DNA from: SG8-30 sp963715485
Lineage (GTDB): Bacteria; Pseudomonadota; Gammaproteobacteria; Steroidobacterales; Steroidobacteraceae
Direction: 5' to 3'
Length of the DNA: 64,000 nt
Assembly (NCBI GenBank): GCA_963715485.1
Contig: OY970244.1
Span: forward strand, 992,001-1,056,000
This document shows, piece after piece, positions 1 to 7,912 of the stretch (position 1 is its first letter; every line of letters begins with the position of its first letter). The notes below the pieces were generated by a model that was given only the letters and a program-made list of their open reading frames with translations, was not told the DNA's origin and did not search any database. A program made the position numbers and the translations under genes.

Positions 1-1086
1 CCGACAAGCTGCTTGAAGTGGAGCGTGTCAGGATCGTGGTGCCCTGGCGCACGGCGCTGGGGCGCGGCGAGCGGATCGCGCGCGTCGAGGTGGAGTCTCC
101 CCGGGTCCACCTGCAGGTGGATGCCGCGGGCCAGGCGAACTGGGACGAGCTGGTCGAGCGGCTGTCCGCGCTCGGTGGCGACGAGCCACTGACCGGATCG
201 CTCGGCAGTACTCGAGGTGGAGGGCGGCAGCATCGGCTATCGAAACCAGCAGGATGACTCGGTCGTCGAGGTGACCGGCCTGACGCTCTCCGGCCGCGAC
301 ATCCTCCCGGGCGAGTTCTTCCCGGTGGAGTTCCGCGCCGCCATCCAGTCCGCCGGCTACGTGCTGCACGCGGCCTTCGAGGGTGCAGGCGATGCTCGAC
401 CCGGATCGCGATCGCTATGCGGGACAGGACCTGACCTTCAGCGGCTGGCTCGGCGGCGGCGAGCTCGGGCTCGGCGGCGTGGAACTGGCCGCGGACCTCG
501 ACAGCATTCGCGCCGACCTGGCGGCCGACACCGCTGGGTGTTCGCGGGCTCGAGTTCGACGGCCTCGGGGTCAAGGCCGGCGCCGAACTCGACCTGGCGG
601 CGCTCGACGCCTCGCCGGTCGCGCACTTCAAGCTGGCAACCGAGCCGTTTGCGCCGAGGACCATCGGCCATACGCTCAAGAGGCCCTTGCCTGAGACCAC
701 CGATCCGGCGGCGCTGGCGCGCGCGGTGATCAGTCTGCGCGGCGAATGGAGCGCCGGCCGGCTGCAGCTCGATGATATCCGGGGAGAACTCGACGACAGC
801 CGGTTCAGCGGCACGCTGTTGCTGCCCGCCGCCGGGTTGCCACCGGTCATCCGCCTGGACGTGGACCAGGTCGACCTCGATCGCTATCTCCCGCCGGCGT
901 CCGCGGAGACGACAGAGCCAGGCATCGCCCCAGGCGGCGCTCCAGTCGCTTGCGGCCGAACTGCAGTCGCGGACGGTCGACGCCGAGATCACCATCGGCG
1001 TGGCCCGCGCCGCCGGCGTGACGGCGCGCGAGCTGAAGCTGACCCTGGTGCCGGATGCGCCGGCGGCGGCGAAGGCGCAGCCGTGA
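1..1086 (+). pseudogene. asmA: AsmA family protein, C-terminal part, broken by about four frameshifts
   Basis: AsmA-family proteins are inner-membrane-anchored, mostly periplasmic proteins linked to outer-membrane assembly and lipid transport. Only the C-terminal part lies in the window; the 5' end is outside. The readable protein moves between frames at about 205, 380, 530 and 925. Typical AsmA-like stretches such as VRIVVPWRTALGRGERIARV and LDVDQVDLDRYLPP are spread over three frames. The last frame ends at TGA 1084-1086, where mutY starts. The order asmA-mutY-yggX is a classic gammaproteobacterial arrangement and supports the family call. The many single-base frame changes could be local sequencing error or true decay; they cannot be told apart here. 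Confidence 0.7.
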
Positions 1087-2158
1087 ACCGCGGCGCAGAT
1101 CGCCGCGGAAGTCGCGCCACGGCTGCTCGAGTGGTTCGCCGTGCATGGTCGCAGGAACCTGCCCTGGCAACAGGACCCGACGCCCTATCGCGTGTGGGTG
1201 TCCGAGATCATGCTGCAGCAGACCCAGGTCAGCACCGTGATTCCCTATTTCGAGCGCTTCATGCAGCGTTTTCCGGACGTTGCCACGCTGGCCGCCGCAC
1301 CCGTCGACGAGGTGCTGCACCTGTGGTCCGGGCTCGGCTACTACGCCCGGGCGCGCAACCTGCACGAGGCTGCCCGGGTCATCGTGAAGGAGTCCGAAGG
1401 GCAGTTCCCGGACACGATCGAGGCGATGCGCAAGCTGCCGGGCGTCGGCCGGTCGACCGCCGGCGCCATCCTGGCACTGTCGCGCCAGGAGCGGCACCCG
1501 ATCCTGGACGGCAACGTCCGGCGGGTGCTGGCGCGTTGCTTCGCGATCGAGGGCTGGCCGGGTGAGCGAGCCGTGGACGCGCAGTTGTGGGACCTGTCGG
1601 AGGCCTGCACACCCGAGACCGAGGTGCATTCCTACACGCAGGCAATCATGGACCTCGGCGCCACGGTGTGCGCGCGCAGCAAGCCCGCCTGCGAGCGCTG
1701 CCCACTCGAGCCGATTTGCCTCGCCCGGGCGCAGGGCCGGCAGGCCTTGCTGCCGACACCGAAGCCGGCGCCGCGGGAGCGACGTGTCGAGCGGACCTAC
1801 ATGCTGATGGTGGTCGCGCGATGAAGCCAGCGTGCTGCTGGCCCAACGCCCCGCCCGCGGTATCTGGGGCGGGTTGTGGAGCCTGCCGGAATTCGAGGAC
1901 ACCGAGGACGCCGCCGCGTGGGTGGCCGAGCGGCTCGCAGTGAACGATGCGGAATTCGAGTCGCTGCCCGCGATCCGGCACAGCTTCACGCACTTCGACC
2001 TGGAGATCCTGCCATTGCGCCTGAGGCTCGACCGCCCGGTGGATGCCGTGGCCGAGGAGGGGTACGTCTGGTATAACACCCGCGCTCCCGCGAAGCTCGG
2101 CATCGCGGCGCCGGTCACGGCGCTGATTGGTGCGCACGTTGTTGTGGCAGGGAATTGA
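1083..2158 (+). CDS. mutY: Adenine DNA glycosylase MutY, two frameshifts
   Basis: MutY removes adenine mispaired with 8-oxoguanine or G in base-excision repair. Visible features are the HhH-GPD segment with LPGVGRSTAGAI, the catalytic-helix region SEIMLQQTQV, the conserved Asp in ILDGNVRRVLAR, and the 4Fe-4S pattern Cys-x6-Cys-x2-Cys-x5-Cys in CARSKPACERCPLEPIC. The C-terminal NUDIX-like domain starts at GIWGGLWSLPEF. The reading frame must change at the start (an extra A after GTG at 1083) and again near 1822, where one base is missing between the repair domain and the C-terminal domain. All key residues are kept, so sequence error is plausible. It lies between asmA and yggX as in many gammaproteobacteria. 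Confidence 0.85.
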
Positions 2159-2178
2159 CCGCAGGGTAAGGTGGAACG

Positions 2179-2448
2179 ATGACCAGAATGGTGCAGTGTG
2201 TGAAGTTGCAGCGCGAGGCCGAGGGCCTGACCCGCCAGCCGTGGCCGGGCGAGCTCGGCAAGCGCATCTACGACAGCGTCTCGAAGGACGCGTGGCAGGA
2301 GTGGCTCGGGCACCAGACCATGCTGATCAACGAATATCGCCTGAACGCGCTCGACCCGAACGCGCGCAGCTTCCTGGCCGGCGAGATGGAGAAGTTCTTC
2401 TTCGGCGAGGGCGCCGAGAAGCCAGCCGAGTTCGTCGAGCCGGACTGA
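2179..2448 (+). CDS. yggX: Probable Fe(2+)-trafficking protein YggX
   Basis: This small cytoplasmic protein (89 aa, the usual family length) is linked to iron trafficking and protection of Fe-S clusters from oxidation. It shows the typical start with MVQCVKL and the motifs WQEWL.HQTMLINEYRLN and a C-terminal EKFFFGEG. It follows mutY directly, the common gammaproteobacterial arrangement, which fits since MutY is an Fe-S enzyme. The ORF is intact although the two genes before it are frameshifted. Confidence 0.93.
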   Translation: MTRMVQCVKLQREAEGLTRQPWPGELGKRIYDSVSKDAWQEWLGHQTMLINEYRLNALDPNARSFLAGEMEKFFFGEGAEKPAEFVEPD

Positions 2449-2450
2449 CA

Positions 2451-2551
2451 AACCGGGGACAGTTTACTCATTTCTAAACCGGGGACAGTTTACTCAATTC
2501 CTATCGGCCGCCTCGAAAGGACGATCGGGGGGAATTGAGTAAACTGTCCCC
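2451..2551. repeat. GGGGACAGTTTACTCA repeat cluster with 20-bp inverted arms
   Basis: Two direct copies of a roughly 25-bp unit (2451-2475 and 2476-2500) begin AACCGGGGACAGTTTACTCA. An inverted copy at 2532-2551 matches 2481-2500 perfectly over 20 bp, leaving a 31-nt loop. Dispersed palindromes of this kind often accompany REP-associated Y1 transposases, but no such gene is seen here. The cluster sits immediately after the yggX stop, where it could also act as an mRNA-end hairpin. Its origin is inferred. Confidence 0.75.
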
Positions 2552-2622
2552 TTGCTACTTCCCGGCTGAATACCCGAATTCGATCGAGAAGCCGGCACCA
2601 CTAATCACGACCACCGGCGCGC

Positions 2623-3414
2623 TCATGCGCGGCGCGACTCCACCACCGAGTTGCCACCGTCCACCACGATCAACTGGCCGGTGAGGTAGGAACACCCCGG
2701 CGAGCAGAGGAATTCGACGAGTGCTGCGACCTCGTCCGGCGTGCCCGAGCGCGACATCGGCGTCGCGAGACCCGCCGCGGCCTCGTCCGGTGTCTGCGAG
2801 GCGGTGGCGATCCAGCCCGGCGCCACCGCGTTCACCGTGACACCGTGCGCCGCGACTTCGAGCGCCAACGCGCGGGTGAAGCCGACCATGCCCGCCTTGG
2901 CCGCTGCGTAGGCGGAGTCGTTCGGCATGGCAGACACCGGCCCGGCGGTGGAGGACATGTTGACGATGCGACCGTAGCCGCGTTCCGACATGCCGCCGAC
3001 GAAGGCGCGGGTCACGAGAAAGGCGCTGGTCAGGTTGCGCTCCAGCGAGCGCTGCCAGTCCGCCAGGCTCAGCGTGGCAACGGGTGCGGAGGGATCGAGC
3101 TCGCCGAGTACCGCCATGCCGGCATTGTTCACCAGTGCCGTGACCGGACTGCCGAGGCCATCTGCGGTACGCGCGAGCTCTTGCACCACCGACTCGTCGG
3201 CGAGGTCGCCACGAAATGCGGCGACCCGGCAGCCGAGCGCCGCCAGTTCTGCTGCCCGGTCCTGGATCCGGGCGGACAGCCCGGTGACCAGCAAGGTAAA
3301 GCCGGACTCCGCCAGCCGCCGGGCGACGGCAAAGCCGATGCCTGCATTGCTGCCGGCGCCGGTGACGATGGCCACGCCCTTGTCCTGGCTGGGTTTTTCA
3401 TTCGGATGCGGCAT
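2623..3414 (-). CDS. SDR family oxidoreductase (3-oxoacyl-ACP reductase-like)
   Basis: A classical short-chain dehydrogenase/reductase of 263 aa, probably NAD(P)-dependent. The Rossmann motif TGAGSNAGIG is at residues 18-27, followed by NNAG, the catalytic Ser in VNMSSTAG, the YAAAK pair and a C-terminal GQLIVVDGG. The start at 3414 was chosen because it follows a GAGG-type ribosome site and gives a normal family N-terminus; an upstream in-frame Met at 3459 would add an unlikely 15 residues. The substrate is unknown. It converges on yggX and has no obvious operon partner. FabG-type ketoreductase or another alcohol dehydrogenase are both possible. Confidence 0.9.
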   Translation of the reverse strand: MPHPNEKPSQDKGVAIVTGAGSNAGIGFAVARRLAESGFTLLVTGLSARIQDRAAELAALGCRVAAFRGDLADESVVQELARTADGLGSPVTALVNNAGMAVLGELDPSAPVATLSLADWQRSLERNLTSAFLVTRAFVGGMSERGYGRIVNMSSTAGPVSAMPNDSAYAAAKAGMVGFTRALALEVAAHGVTVNAVAPGWIATASQTPDEAAAGLATPMSRSGTPDEVAALVEFLCSPGCSYLTGQLIVVDGGNSVVESRRA

Positions 3415-3530
3415 ATCGGACCTCGCTCGTCCCACGCATCCTAGCGTCGGACCGGGCACCTTCCCAGCGTGGCGCCGGGTTTCCTTGACGCCCCCCGACG
3501 CGTCCCGGTCTAATACGCCTCCCTACCGGC

Positions 3531-3606
<76 letters not shown>

Positions 3607-3670
3607 CTTCCAACTCAATGATTCTCAACGAGTTCTGGGCATCGCCCGCGAACCATTCATGCCCATCGAT

Positions 3671-3705
3671 GGTTGACCCGCGGACTATTGGTCCGCGGGT
3701 GGGGT
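3671..3705 (+). other. Hairpin downstream of tRNA-Phe, part of the island boundary element
   Basis: A 10-bp stem ACCCGCGGAC/GTCCGCGGGT around the loop TATTG lies about 70 bp after the tRNA. The core GCGGACTATTGG recurs downstream of several tRNA-Phe remnants (near 12053, 23877 and, as GCGGACTATGGG, 6806). It may be a terminator-like stem or part of the attachment region; there is no T tract. Confidence 0.5.
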
Positions 3706-3721
3706 GGGGCGTCGTAGTTAC

Positions 3722-4018
3722 TCAGGCCACCCGCTTCGAAGCGGACATTCTCTGGACCCGTGGCGGATCCCTGCGGGCCTTCCAGAGGTCGTGGCTGGTC
3801 TGCATGTTGAGCCACATCTCGGCGCTGGTGCCAAACGCTCCTTCGAGGCGCAGGGCCATGGATGCGCTGACCCCGGCACGCCCGTTCAGAAGCGCGGAGA
3901 ACGCCTGCCGGGTGACACCCAAGCGCTTTGCTACCTCACCGATCGATACTCCCTCGGGCAGATACTCCCGGAGTACCTCTCCAGGGTGTGCAGGGTCGTG
4001 CATGTTGCTCATAGCCAA
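3722..4018 (-). CDS. higA: HigA-type antitoxin, XRE family (copy 1)
   Basis: A 98-aa helix-turn-helix protein with the HigA signature: start region HDPAHPGEVLREYL, HTH GVSIGEVAKRLGVTRQAFSA, and end WLNMQTSHDLWKAR. Family members bind and neutralise the HigB toxin and repress their own promoter. The gene starts 6 nt after the higB stop, in the usual toxin-first order. A second, clearly related pair lies at 5988-6594. It is the first cargo after tRNA-Phe. Confidence 0.92.
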   Translation of the reverse strand: MAMSNMHDPAHPGEVLREYLPEGVSIGEVAKRLGVTRQAFSALLNGRAGVSASMALRLEGAFGTSAEMWLNMQTSHDLWKARRDPPRVQRMSASKRVA

Positions 4019-4024
4019 TGTCCG

Positions 4025-4303
4025 TCAGTGGTAGTCCAGATAGTCGACGAGTTCAACGTCCTGCCCGACGAATCTGAAAGTCACACGCCAGTTGCCGTTG
4101 ACCGTGATCGAATGAAAACCTTTCAGCTCACCGGTCAAGGGGTGCAAGCGCCAACCGGGCGCTGCGAGATCGCTTGGCTTGGTCGCAGCATCTAGTGCCG
4201 TCAGCTGCAGCCTCAACTTGGGCGCGTGCTGCGGCTGGATCCCGGCTCTGGTGCCGCGCCTGAAAAACGCCTCGAGCCCCTTGTGTCGGAAACTCCTGAT
4301 CAC
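4025..4303 (-). CDS. higB: HigB-type toxin, RelE superfamily (copy 1)
   Basis: A 92-aa HigB homologue. The family cleaves mRNA on the ribosome. It begins MIRSFRHKGLEAFF and ends with TVNGNWRVTFRF and VELVDYLDYH, the typical conserved C-terminal half. The ATG is at 4303, with a perfect 13-bp palindrome just upstream as likely operator. It forms an operon with higA (6-nt spacer) and diverges from the Fic gene. Confidence 0.92.
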   Translation of the reverse strand: MIRSFRHKGLEAFFRRGTRAGIQPQHAPKLRLQLTALDAATKPSDLAAPGWRLHPLTGELKGFHSITVNGNWRVTFRFVGQDVELVDYLDYH

Positions 4304-4320
4304 GCCTCATCGTAAACTGG

Positions 4321-4333
4321 AAAGTGACACTTT
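4321..4333. promoter_or_regulatory. Palindromic operator candidate upstream of higBA copy 1
   Basis: AAAGTGACACTTT is a perfect 13-bp palindrome 18 bp before the higB start. HigA-type antitoxins bind palindromes over their own promoter, so this is a good autoregulation candidate. It lies in the 138-bp divergent region shared with the Fic gene. Confidence 0.55.
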
Positions 4334-4410
4334 ACAACTGGAGGCGCGCGGTTCGGCCCAGGTTCGGTTTGGGTGCAAATGGGCGATTTAAAGGATGCAT
4401 CTCTAAAGGT

Positions 4411-4430
4411 AAATGGGTGTAAATGGGTGT
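4411..4430 (+). repeat. Tandem 10-bp repeat upstream of Fic gene
   Basis: AAATGGGTGT occurs twice in tandem ending 12 bp before the Fic start codon, with a related AAATGGGCG at about 4377. The position suggests a promoter or regulator site; no regulator is known. Confidence 0.6.
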
Positions 4431-4441
4431 AGTATTGGTTC

Positions 4442-5492
4442 ATGCTCAAGACCGACACCCTCCAGATCACCCCGGAGATCCTGAGCCTCATCGCCAGGAT
4501 CGACGAGTTCAAAGGCGCCTGGCGCGCCTTGGGCACGCTCGCGCCTGACCGGCTGTCGGCCCTGCGCCGCGTGGCCACCATCGAGAGCATCGGTTCATCC
4601 ACTCGCATCGAGGGCAGCAAGCTGTCCGACCGGGAGGTGGAGCAGCTGCTGTCGAACCTGGAGATCAAGTCCTTCGCCACCCGCGACGAACAGGAGGTGG
4701 CCGGCTACGCCGAACTGATGGACCTGGTGTTTTCGTCCTGGCAGGACATCCCGTTCACCGAGAATCACATCAAGCAGTTGCACCAGATCCTGCTGCGCTA
4801 CAGCGAGAAGGACATCTGGCATCGCGGCAACTACAAGACCAACTCGAACAGCGTCGCTGCCTTCGACGAGACCGGCGCGCAGATCGGCATCGTGTTCCAG
4901 ACAGCGTCGCCCTTCGACACGCCCGGCCTGATGACGGAGTTGGTGACGTGGGTAGGCCAGGAGCGCGAAACTGCCAGGCTGCATCCACTGTTGATCATCG
5001 CCCTGTGCGTCGTCGTGTTCCTGGAGATCCACCCTTTTCAGGACGGCAACGGACGGCTCTCCCGCGTGTTGACCACGCTCCTGCTCCTGCAGGCCGGTTA
5101 CGCCTATGTGCCTTACAGTTCGCTGGAGAGCGTGATCGAGCAGAGCAAGGAAGCCTACTACCTGGCACTGCGCCAGACGCAGGGCACGATCCGCACGGAG
5201 GCACCGAACTGGCAGCCGTGGCTGGCTGTTCTTCCTGCGCTCCCTGGCCGAGCAGGTTCGGCGCCTGGAGAAGAAGGTCGAGCGCGAGAAGATCGTGCTG
5301 GCGGCCATGCCGAAACTGCAGCTACAGATCGTCGAGTTTGCACGCGAGCACGGGCGCGTCACCATCGGCGAGGCCATCAAGCTGACGGGCGCCAGCCGCA
5401 ACACGCTCAAGCAGCATTTCCGGGCGCTGGTCGAGCGCGGCACGCTTGATCAGCACGGCAGTGGCCGGGGAGTCTGGTACGACCTGCACTGA
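4442..5492 (+). pseudogene. Fic/DOC family protein with C-terminal winged helix, frameshifted
   Basis: Fic proteins usually transfer AMP to target proteins. The catalytic motif HPFQDGNGR is at residues 197-205. The N-terminal SSTRIEGS fits the inhibitory-helix pattern (S/T)xxxE(G/N), so this would be a self-inhibited Fic. The C-terminal winged helix contains TIGEAIKLTGASRNTLKQHF. The frame is broken at 5219-5226, where the tetranucleotide TGGC is repeated; removing one copy joins WQPWL to FFLRSLAEQVRRLEKKVERE and restores one protein to 5492. The disrupted joint separates the catalytic part from the DNA-binding part. A true slippage mutation or an assembly error would look alike. Confidence 0.85.
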
Positions 5493-5549
5493 GGACTGCG
5501 GGACGCGGGTTCGATCGCCATTTCTGGAACAGCAGCTAGCAGCACTAGT

Positions 5550-5611
5550 CACTGATTCCCATGCCGCTATCCCTGCGGCAGGGCGGCCATCGGACTTTTC
5601 GGATTCGGGTG
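5550..5611 (+). repeat. Degenerate island boundary sequence (tRNA part lost)
   Basis: This stretch (TGATTCCCATGCCG... then GCGGCAGGGCGGCCATCGG) matches the sequence that follows tRNA-Phe remnants at 19024 and 23805, but the preceding tRNA 3' end is not recognisable. It may mark an old island joint between the Fic gene and higBA copy 2. Confidence 0.55.
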
Positions 5612-5693
5612 GGTGTAGGGCTGGATCCCAAAACGAATCTCCCGGATCGTTCCTCGTGACTTTCTCTTGGGGCCGCATTGGTCTCTCTCGCCG

Positions 5694-5975
5694 GGTATTG
5701 CCAAGTTAACTCTCACGGCGCAGCAGTCCCCCCGCCGGGTTGCCGTCAGATCGCCACCGCGGTGTGCCAGCACGTGCCGGAAGAAGAGCCTGGCGGCAGC
5801 CGCGTCCCGTCGCCGAGCCAGGGTGTCCTCGATGTCCCGGTCGCTGAGATTGAAGCGGTAATAGAGCCAAACGGCGTGCTGAGTGATTTCAGCAGGAAAT
5901 CGGTGGCGCTTGTATTGGGTAGCCGGGTATTTCATCCGGGGATAATCGCGCGCCTCTGCTTAACTTGGCAGTACC
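5694..5975 (-). mobile_element. IS6-family miniature/deleted element with transposase N-terminal remnant
   Basis: Both ends are kept: GGTATTGCCAAGTTAA at the left and, on the other strand, GGTACTGCCAAGTTAA at the right, typical IS6-family termini. Inside, a minus-strand frame starting at 5935 encodes the IS6 N-terminal sequence KRHRFPAEITQHAVWLYYRF, then runs into RDAAAARLFFRHVL from the central region. The DDE catalytic part is deleted. At about 280 bp it is far shorter than a full IS6 element and could move only with help in trans. Confidence 0.8.
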
Positions 5976-5987
5976 GGATTGTGGTCC

Positions 5988-6308
5988 CTACGCTGCTTGA
6001 TGACTAGCTGACCTGACGCGTGCCAGGGCCTTGGTCTTCTTCAGGGTCACGCGTGCGTGCCACAGGTCGTAAGCCGTCTGCTGCGCCAGCCATACCTCTG
6101 CCGCGCCACCATGGTCACGCCCGAGCCATCGCTCGATGCGCAGTGCCATGGCAGGGCTGATCGCAGCCCGACCATTAAGCACCTTCGAAAGGGTGGTGCG
6201 ATCCACCCCCAGTTGGGATGCAGCCTCGCCGACCTGCAGGCCAAGTCCCGGCAGGACGTCGTCCCGCAGGGTCAGGCCGGGATGAGGGGGGTTATGCATC
6301 TCGTTCAT
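5988..6308 (-). CDS. higA: HigA-type antitoxin, XRE family (copy 2)
   Basis: A 106-aa protein: MHNPPHPGLTLRDDVLPGLG, then an HTH with LGVDRTTLSKVLNGRAAIS, then AAEVWLAQQTAYDLWHAR. It is homologous to copy 1 but clearly diverged, so it may have its own partner specificity. The Met at 6308 was chosen because it fits the family N-terminus and lies 7 nt after the higB stop. Role: neutralise HigB and repress the operon. Confidence 0.9.
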   Translation of the reverse strand: MNEMHNPPHPGLTLRDDVLPGLGLQVGEAASQLGVDRTTLSKVLNGRAAISPAMALRIERWLGRDHGGAAEVWLAQQTAYDLWHARVTLKKTKALARVRSASHQAA

Positions 6309-6315
6309 CTGGGCC

Positions 6316-6594
6316 TCAGTGGTAGTCCTGATAGTCGACGAGTTCCACGTCGCCATCCTTGAATGTGAAAGTCAGTCGCCAGTTTCCGCTGACACTGACG
6401 CTCCAGTGGTTGGACAGCCTGCCCTTGAGAGGGTGGAGCCCCCAGCCCGGCAGGTTCATGTCTGACGGTTGTGTCGCCACATTAAGCGTTGCCAGCTGTC
6501 GTGCCAGCCGTGACGCATGGGCAGCCTGGATGCCTGCCTTGCCGCCGGTCCTGAAGAACCTCTCGACACCTTTGTGGCGAAACGACCGGATCAC
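6316..6594 (-). CDS. higB: HigB-type toxin, RelE superfamily (copy 2)
   Basis: A 92-aa HigB homologue, the same length as copy 1. It starts at a GTG codon (6594) giving IRSFRHKGVERFF and ends SVSGNWRLTFTFKDGDVELV and DYQDYH. An upstream in-frame ATG at 6627 is less likely because it would add 11 residues absent from copy 1. The operon order toxin-antitoxin and the orientation match copy 1. Confidence 0.88.
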   Translation of the reverse strand: MIRSFRHKGVERFFRTGGKAGIQAAHASRLARQLATLNVATQPSDMNLPGWGLHPLKGRLSNHWSVSVSGNWRLTFTFKDGDVELVDYQDYH

Positions 6595-6627
6595 GGGTGG
6601 ATAGTAGCGCGTAGCGTCACGCGCCAC

Positions 6628-6877
6628 AAGTGAACTACCGCGCGCTATGCGATACCGGGCGGTTCAGGATGAGCCTCGCGAGCGCCCCTGCGGCTCCAGT
6701 CGAGTTCGGCCCCGGTTCGGTCCGCCCCGCCGGAAACCCCTTCCCGGTCTTCGGCTTCCTGGCGCCCGCGGCGGGGCGGCCATCGGGCGTCATCCGGACT
6801 GACTCGCGGACTATGGGATACTGGGTCGGTCGCGGCGTCGGGGCCTCCGATGCTGCGGCGTGCAGTCGCTGTCCGGG
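6628..6877 (+). repeat. Island boundary sequence with TTCGGTC repeat and conserved core
   Basis: No gene. 6714-6760 closely matches 18801-18840 (GTTCGGTCCGC.CCGCCG.AA.CCCCTT). 6771-6832 contains the core GCGGGGCGGCCATCGGGCG and GACTCGCGGACTATGGGATA seen after tRNA-Phe remnants. The tRNA 3' end itself is not recognisable, so this is probably an eroded boundary. Confidence 0.6.
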
Positions 6878-7846
6878 TCAGACGCCCCGGTAACCTCCGC
6901 CCACCCACGCGAGCACCATCTCGGCGAACTCGTCCGCCTTGTCCTGGTAAGAGAAGTGACCGCAGTGCTCGAAGATCTTCAGCTGGCTGTGCGGCAATCG
7001 CTCTTGCAGCCGGCGCGCGTTGTCTGGCAGCAGGAACACGTCCATATCACCCCAGAACAGCTGCACGGGAAGTTCGAGACCGTCCAGGTACGGGTCGGTC
7101 GTGGCGAGGTTCTCGGGGTAGGTCTTGAACCAGTGCGTCACCGGCCCGAGGCGTCCATCGTAGGAGGCGACGTAGTCTGCGACTTCCGCCGCGTGCGGCA
7201 CGTAGTTGACGCAGGCCAGGCGGTAACCGCCTTCGACGAAGGCGCGGGCACCCGTGATGCGGAACATCATGCGCCAGAAGCCCGAGTCGACCGCCTTGTT
7301 GATGATGCTGCCGTTCACGGTCGGCAGGATGCCAGGGCCGTCACCGAGGATCAGGCTGGCCGCGGCATGCTTGCTGTGGATGGCGTAATGCAGCGCGACT
7401 GCCATGCCGACATCGGGCCCGACGACATGCACGTCCTTCAGGTCCAGCTCGCGGATGAACGTGTCGAGGAAGCGACCCTGGGCCGCGAAGCTCATGAACT
7501 CGATGCCGCCTTCGCTGCGCCCGAAGCCGGGTAGGTCGAGCGCTACCAGGCGGCAGTGCTGACCGAGCCGGTTCCAGATCGGGTCGAAGCACAGGATGCT
7601 CTGCGGCAGCGGGCATAGCAGAAGCACGACGGGACCGTCCTGCTTGCCGCCCTGGGCATAGCGGATCTTTGTGCCGCCGATCGTGCGGTACTCAGGCTGC
7701 ATCGCAAACGTCGCTGGTCGGGACTCGGCCCGCCCCGCGCCAGGGCGAGCCGTCTTCTTGAGCATGCCGTACTCGGGGGTGACGGCAAGCAAGACCCCGG
7801 CATTGAGCTTACCCAGGAAACCGATCGGATCGCGTGTCGCATCCAT
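6878..7846 (-). CDS. Alpha/beta hydrolase, haloalkane dehalogenase/epoxide hydrolase-like
   Basis: A 322-aa alpha/beta-hydrolase. The nucleophile elbow reads GPDVGMA with Asp145 as nucleophile, the haloalkane dehalogenase/epoxide hydrolase type rather than a serine esterase. A late acid in WGDMDVF and the His in HCGHFSYQ complete the triad. The oxyanion region LLLCPLPQSI is unusual. About 50 extra N-terminal residues precede the fold without a clear signal peptide. It lies 66 bp downstream of the arylsulfatase on the same strand and probably shares its transcript, suggesting joint breakdown of an organic substrate. The actual substrate is unknown. Confidence 0.85.
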   Translation of the reverse strand: MDATRDPIGFLGKLNAGVLLAVTPEYGMLKKTARPGAGRAESRPATFAMQPEYRTIGGTKIRYAQGGKQDGPVVLLLCPLPQSILCFDPIWNRLGQHCRLVALDLPGFGRSEGGIEFMSFAAQGRFLDTFIRELDLKDVHVVGPDVGMAVALHYAIHSKHAAASLILGDGPGILPTVNGSIINKAVDSGFWRMMFRITGARAFVEGGYRLACVNYVPHAAEVADYVASYDGRLGPVTHWFKTYPENLATTDPYLDGLELPVQLFWGDMDVFLLPDNARRLQERLPHSQLKIFEHCGHFSYQDKADEFAEMVLAWVGGGYRGV

Positions 7847-7912
7847 AATTTTCTCTTTGCTGAATGATGGGTCAACGTGAGTCGGCTGACCGGTCGGTAG
7901 CGGACTGTGGTG

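Noticed and set aside
847..2451. A 534-aa open frame on the minus strand across asmA/mutY/yggX
   Set aside because: It is the antisense of conserved genes in GC-rich DNA, has low-complexity Arg/Gly/Ala-rich sequence and matches no family.
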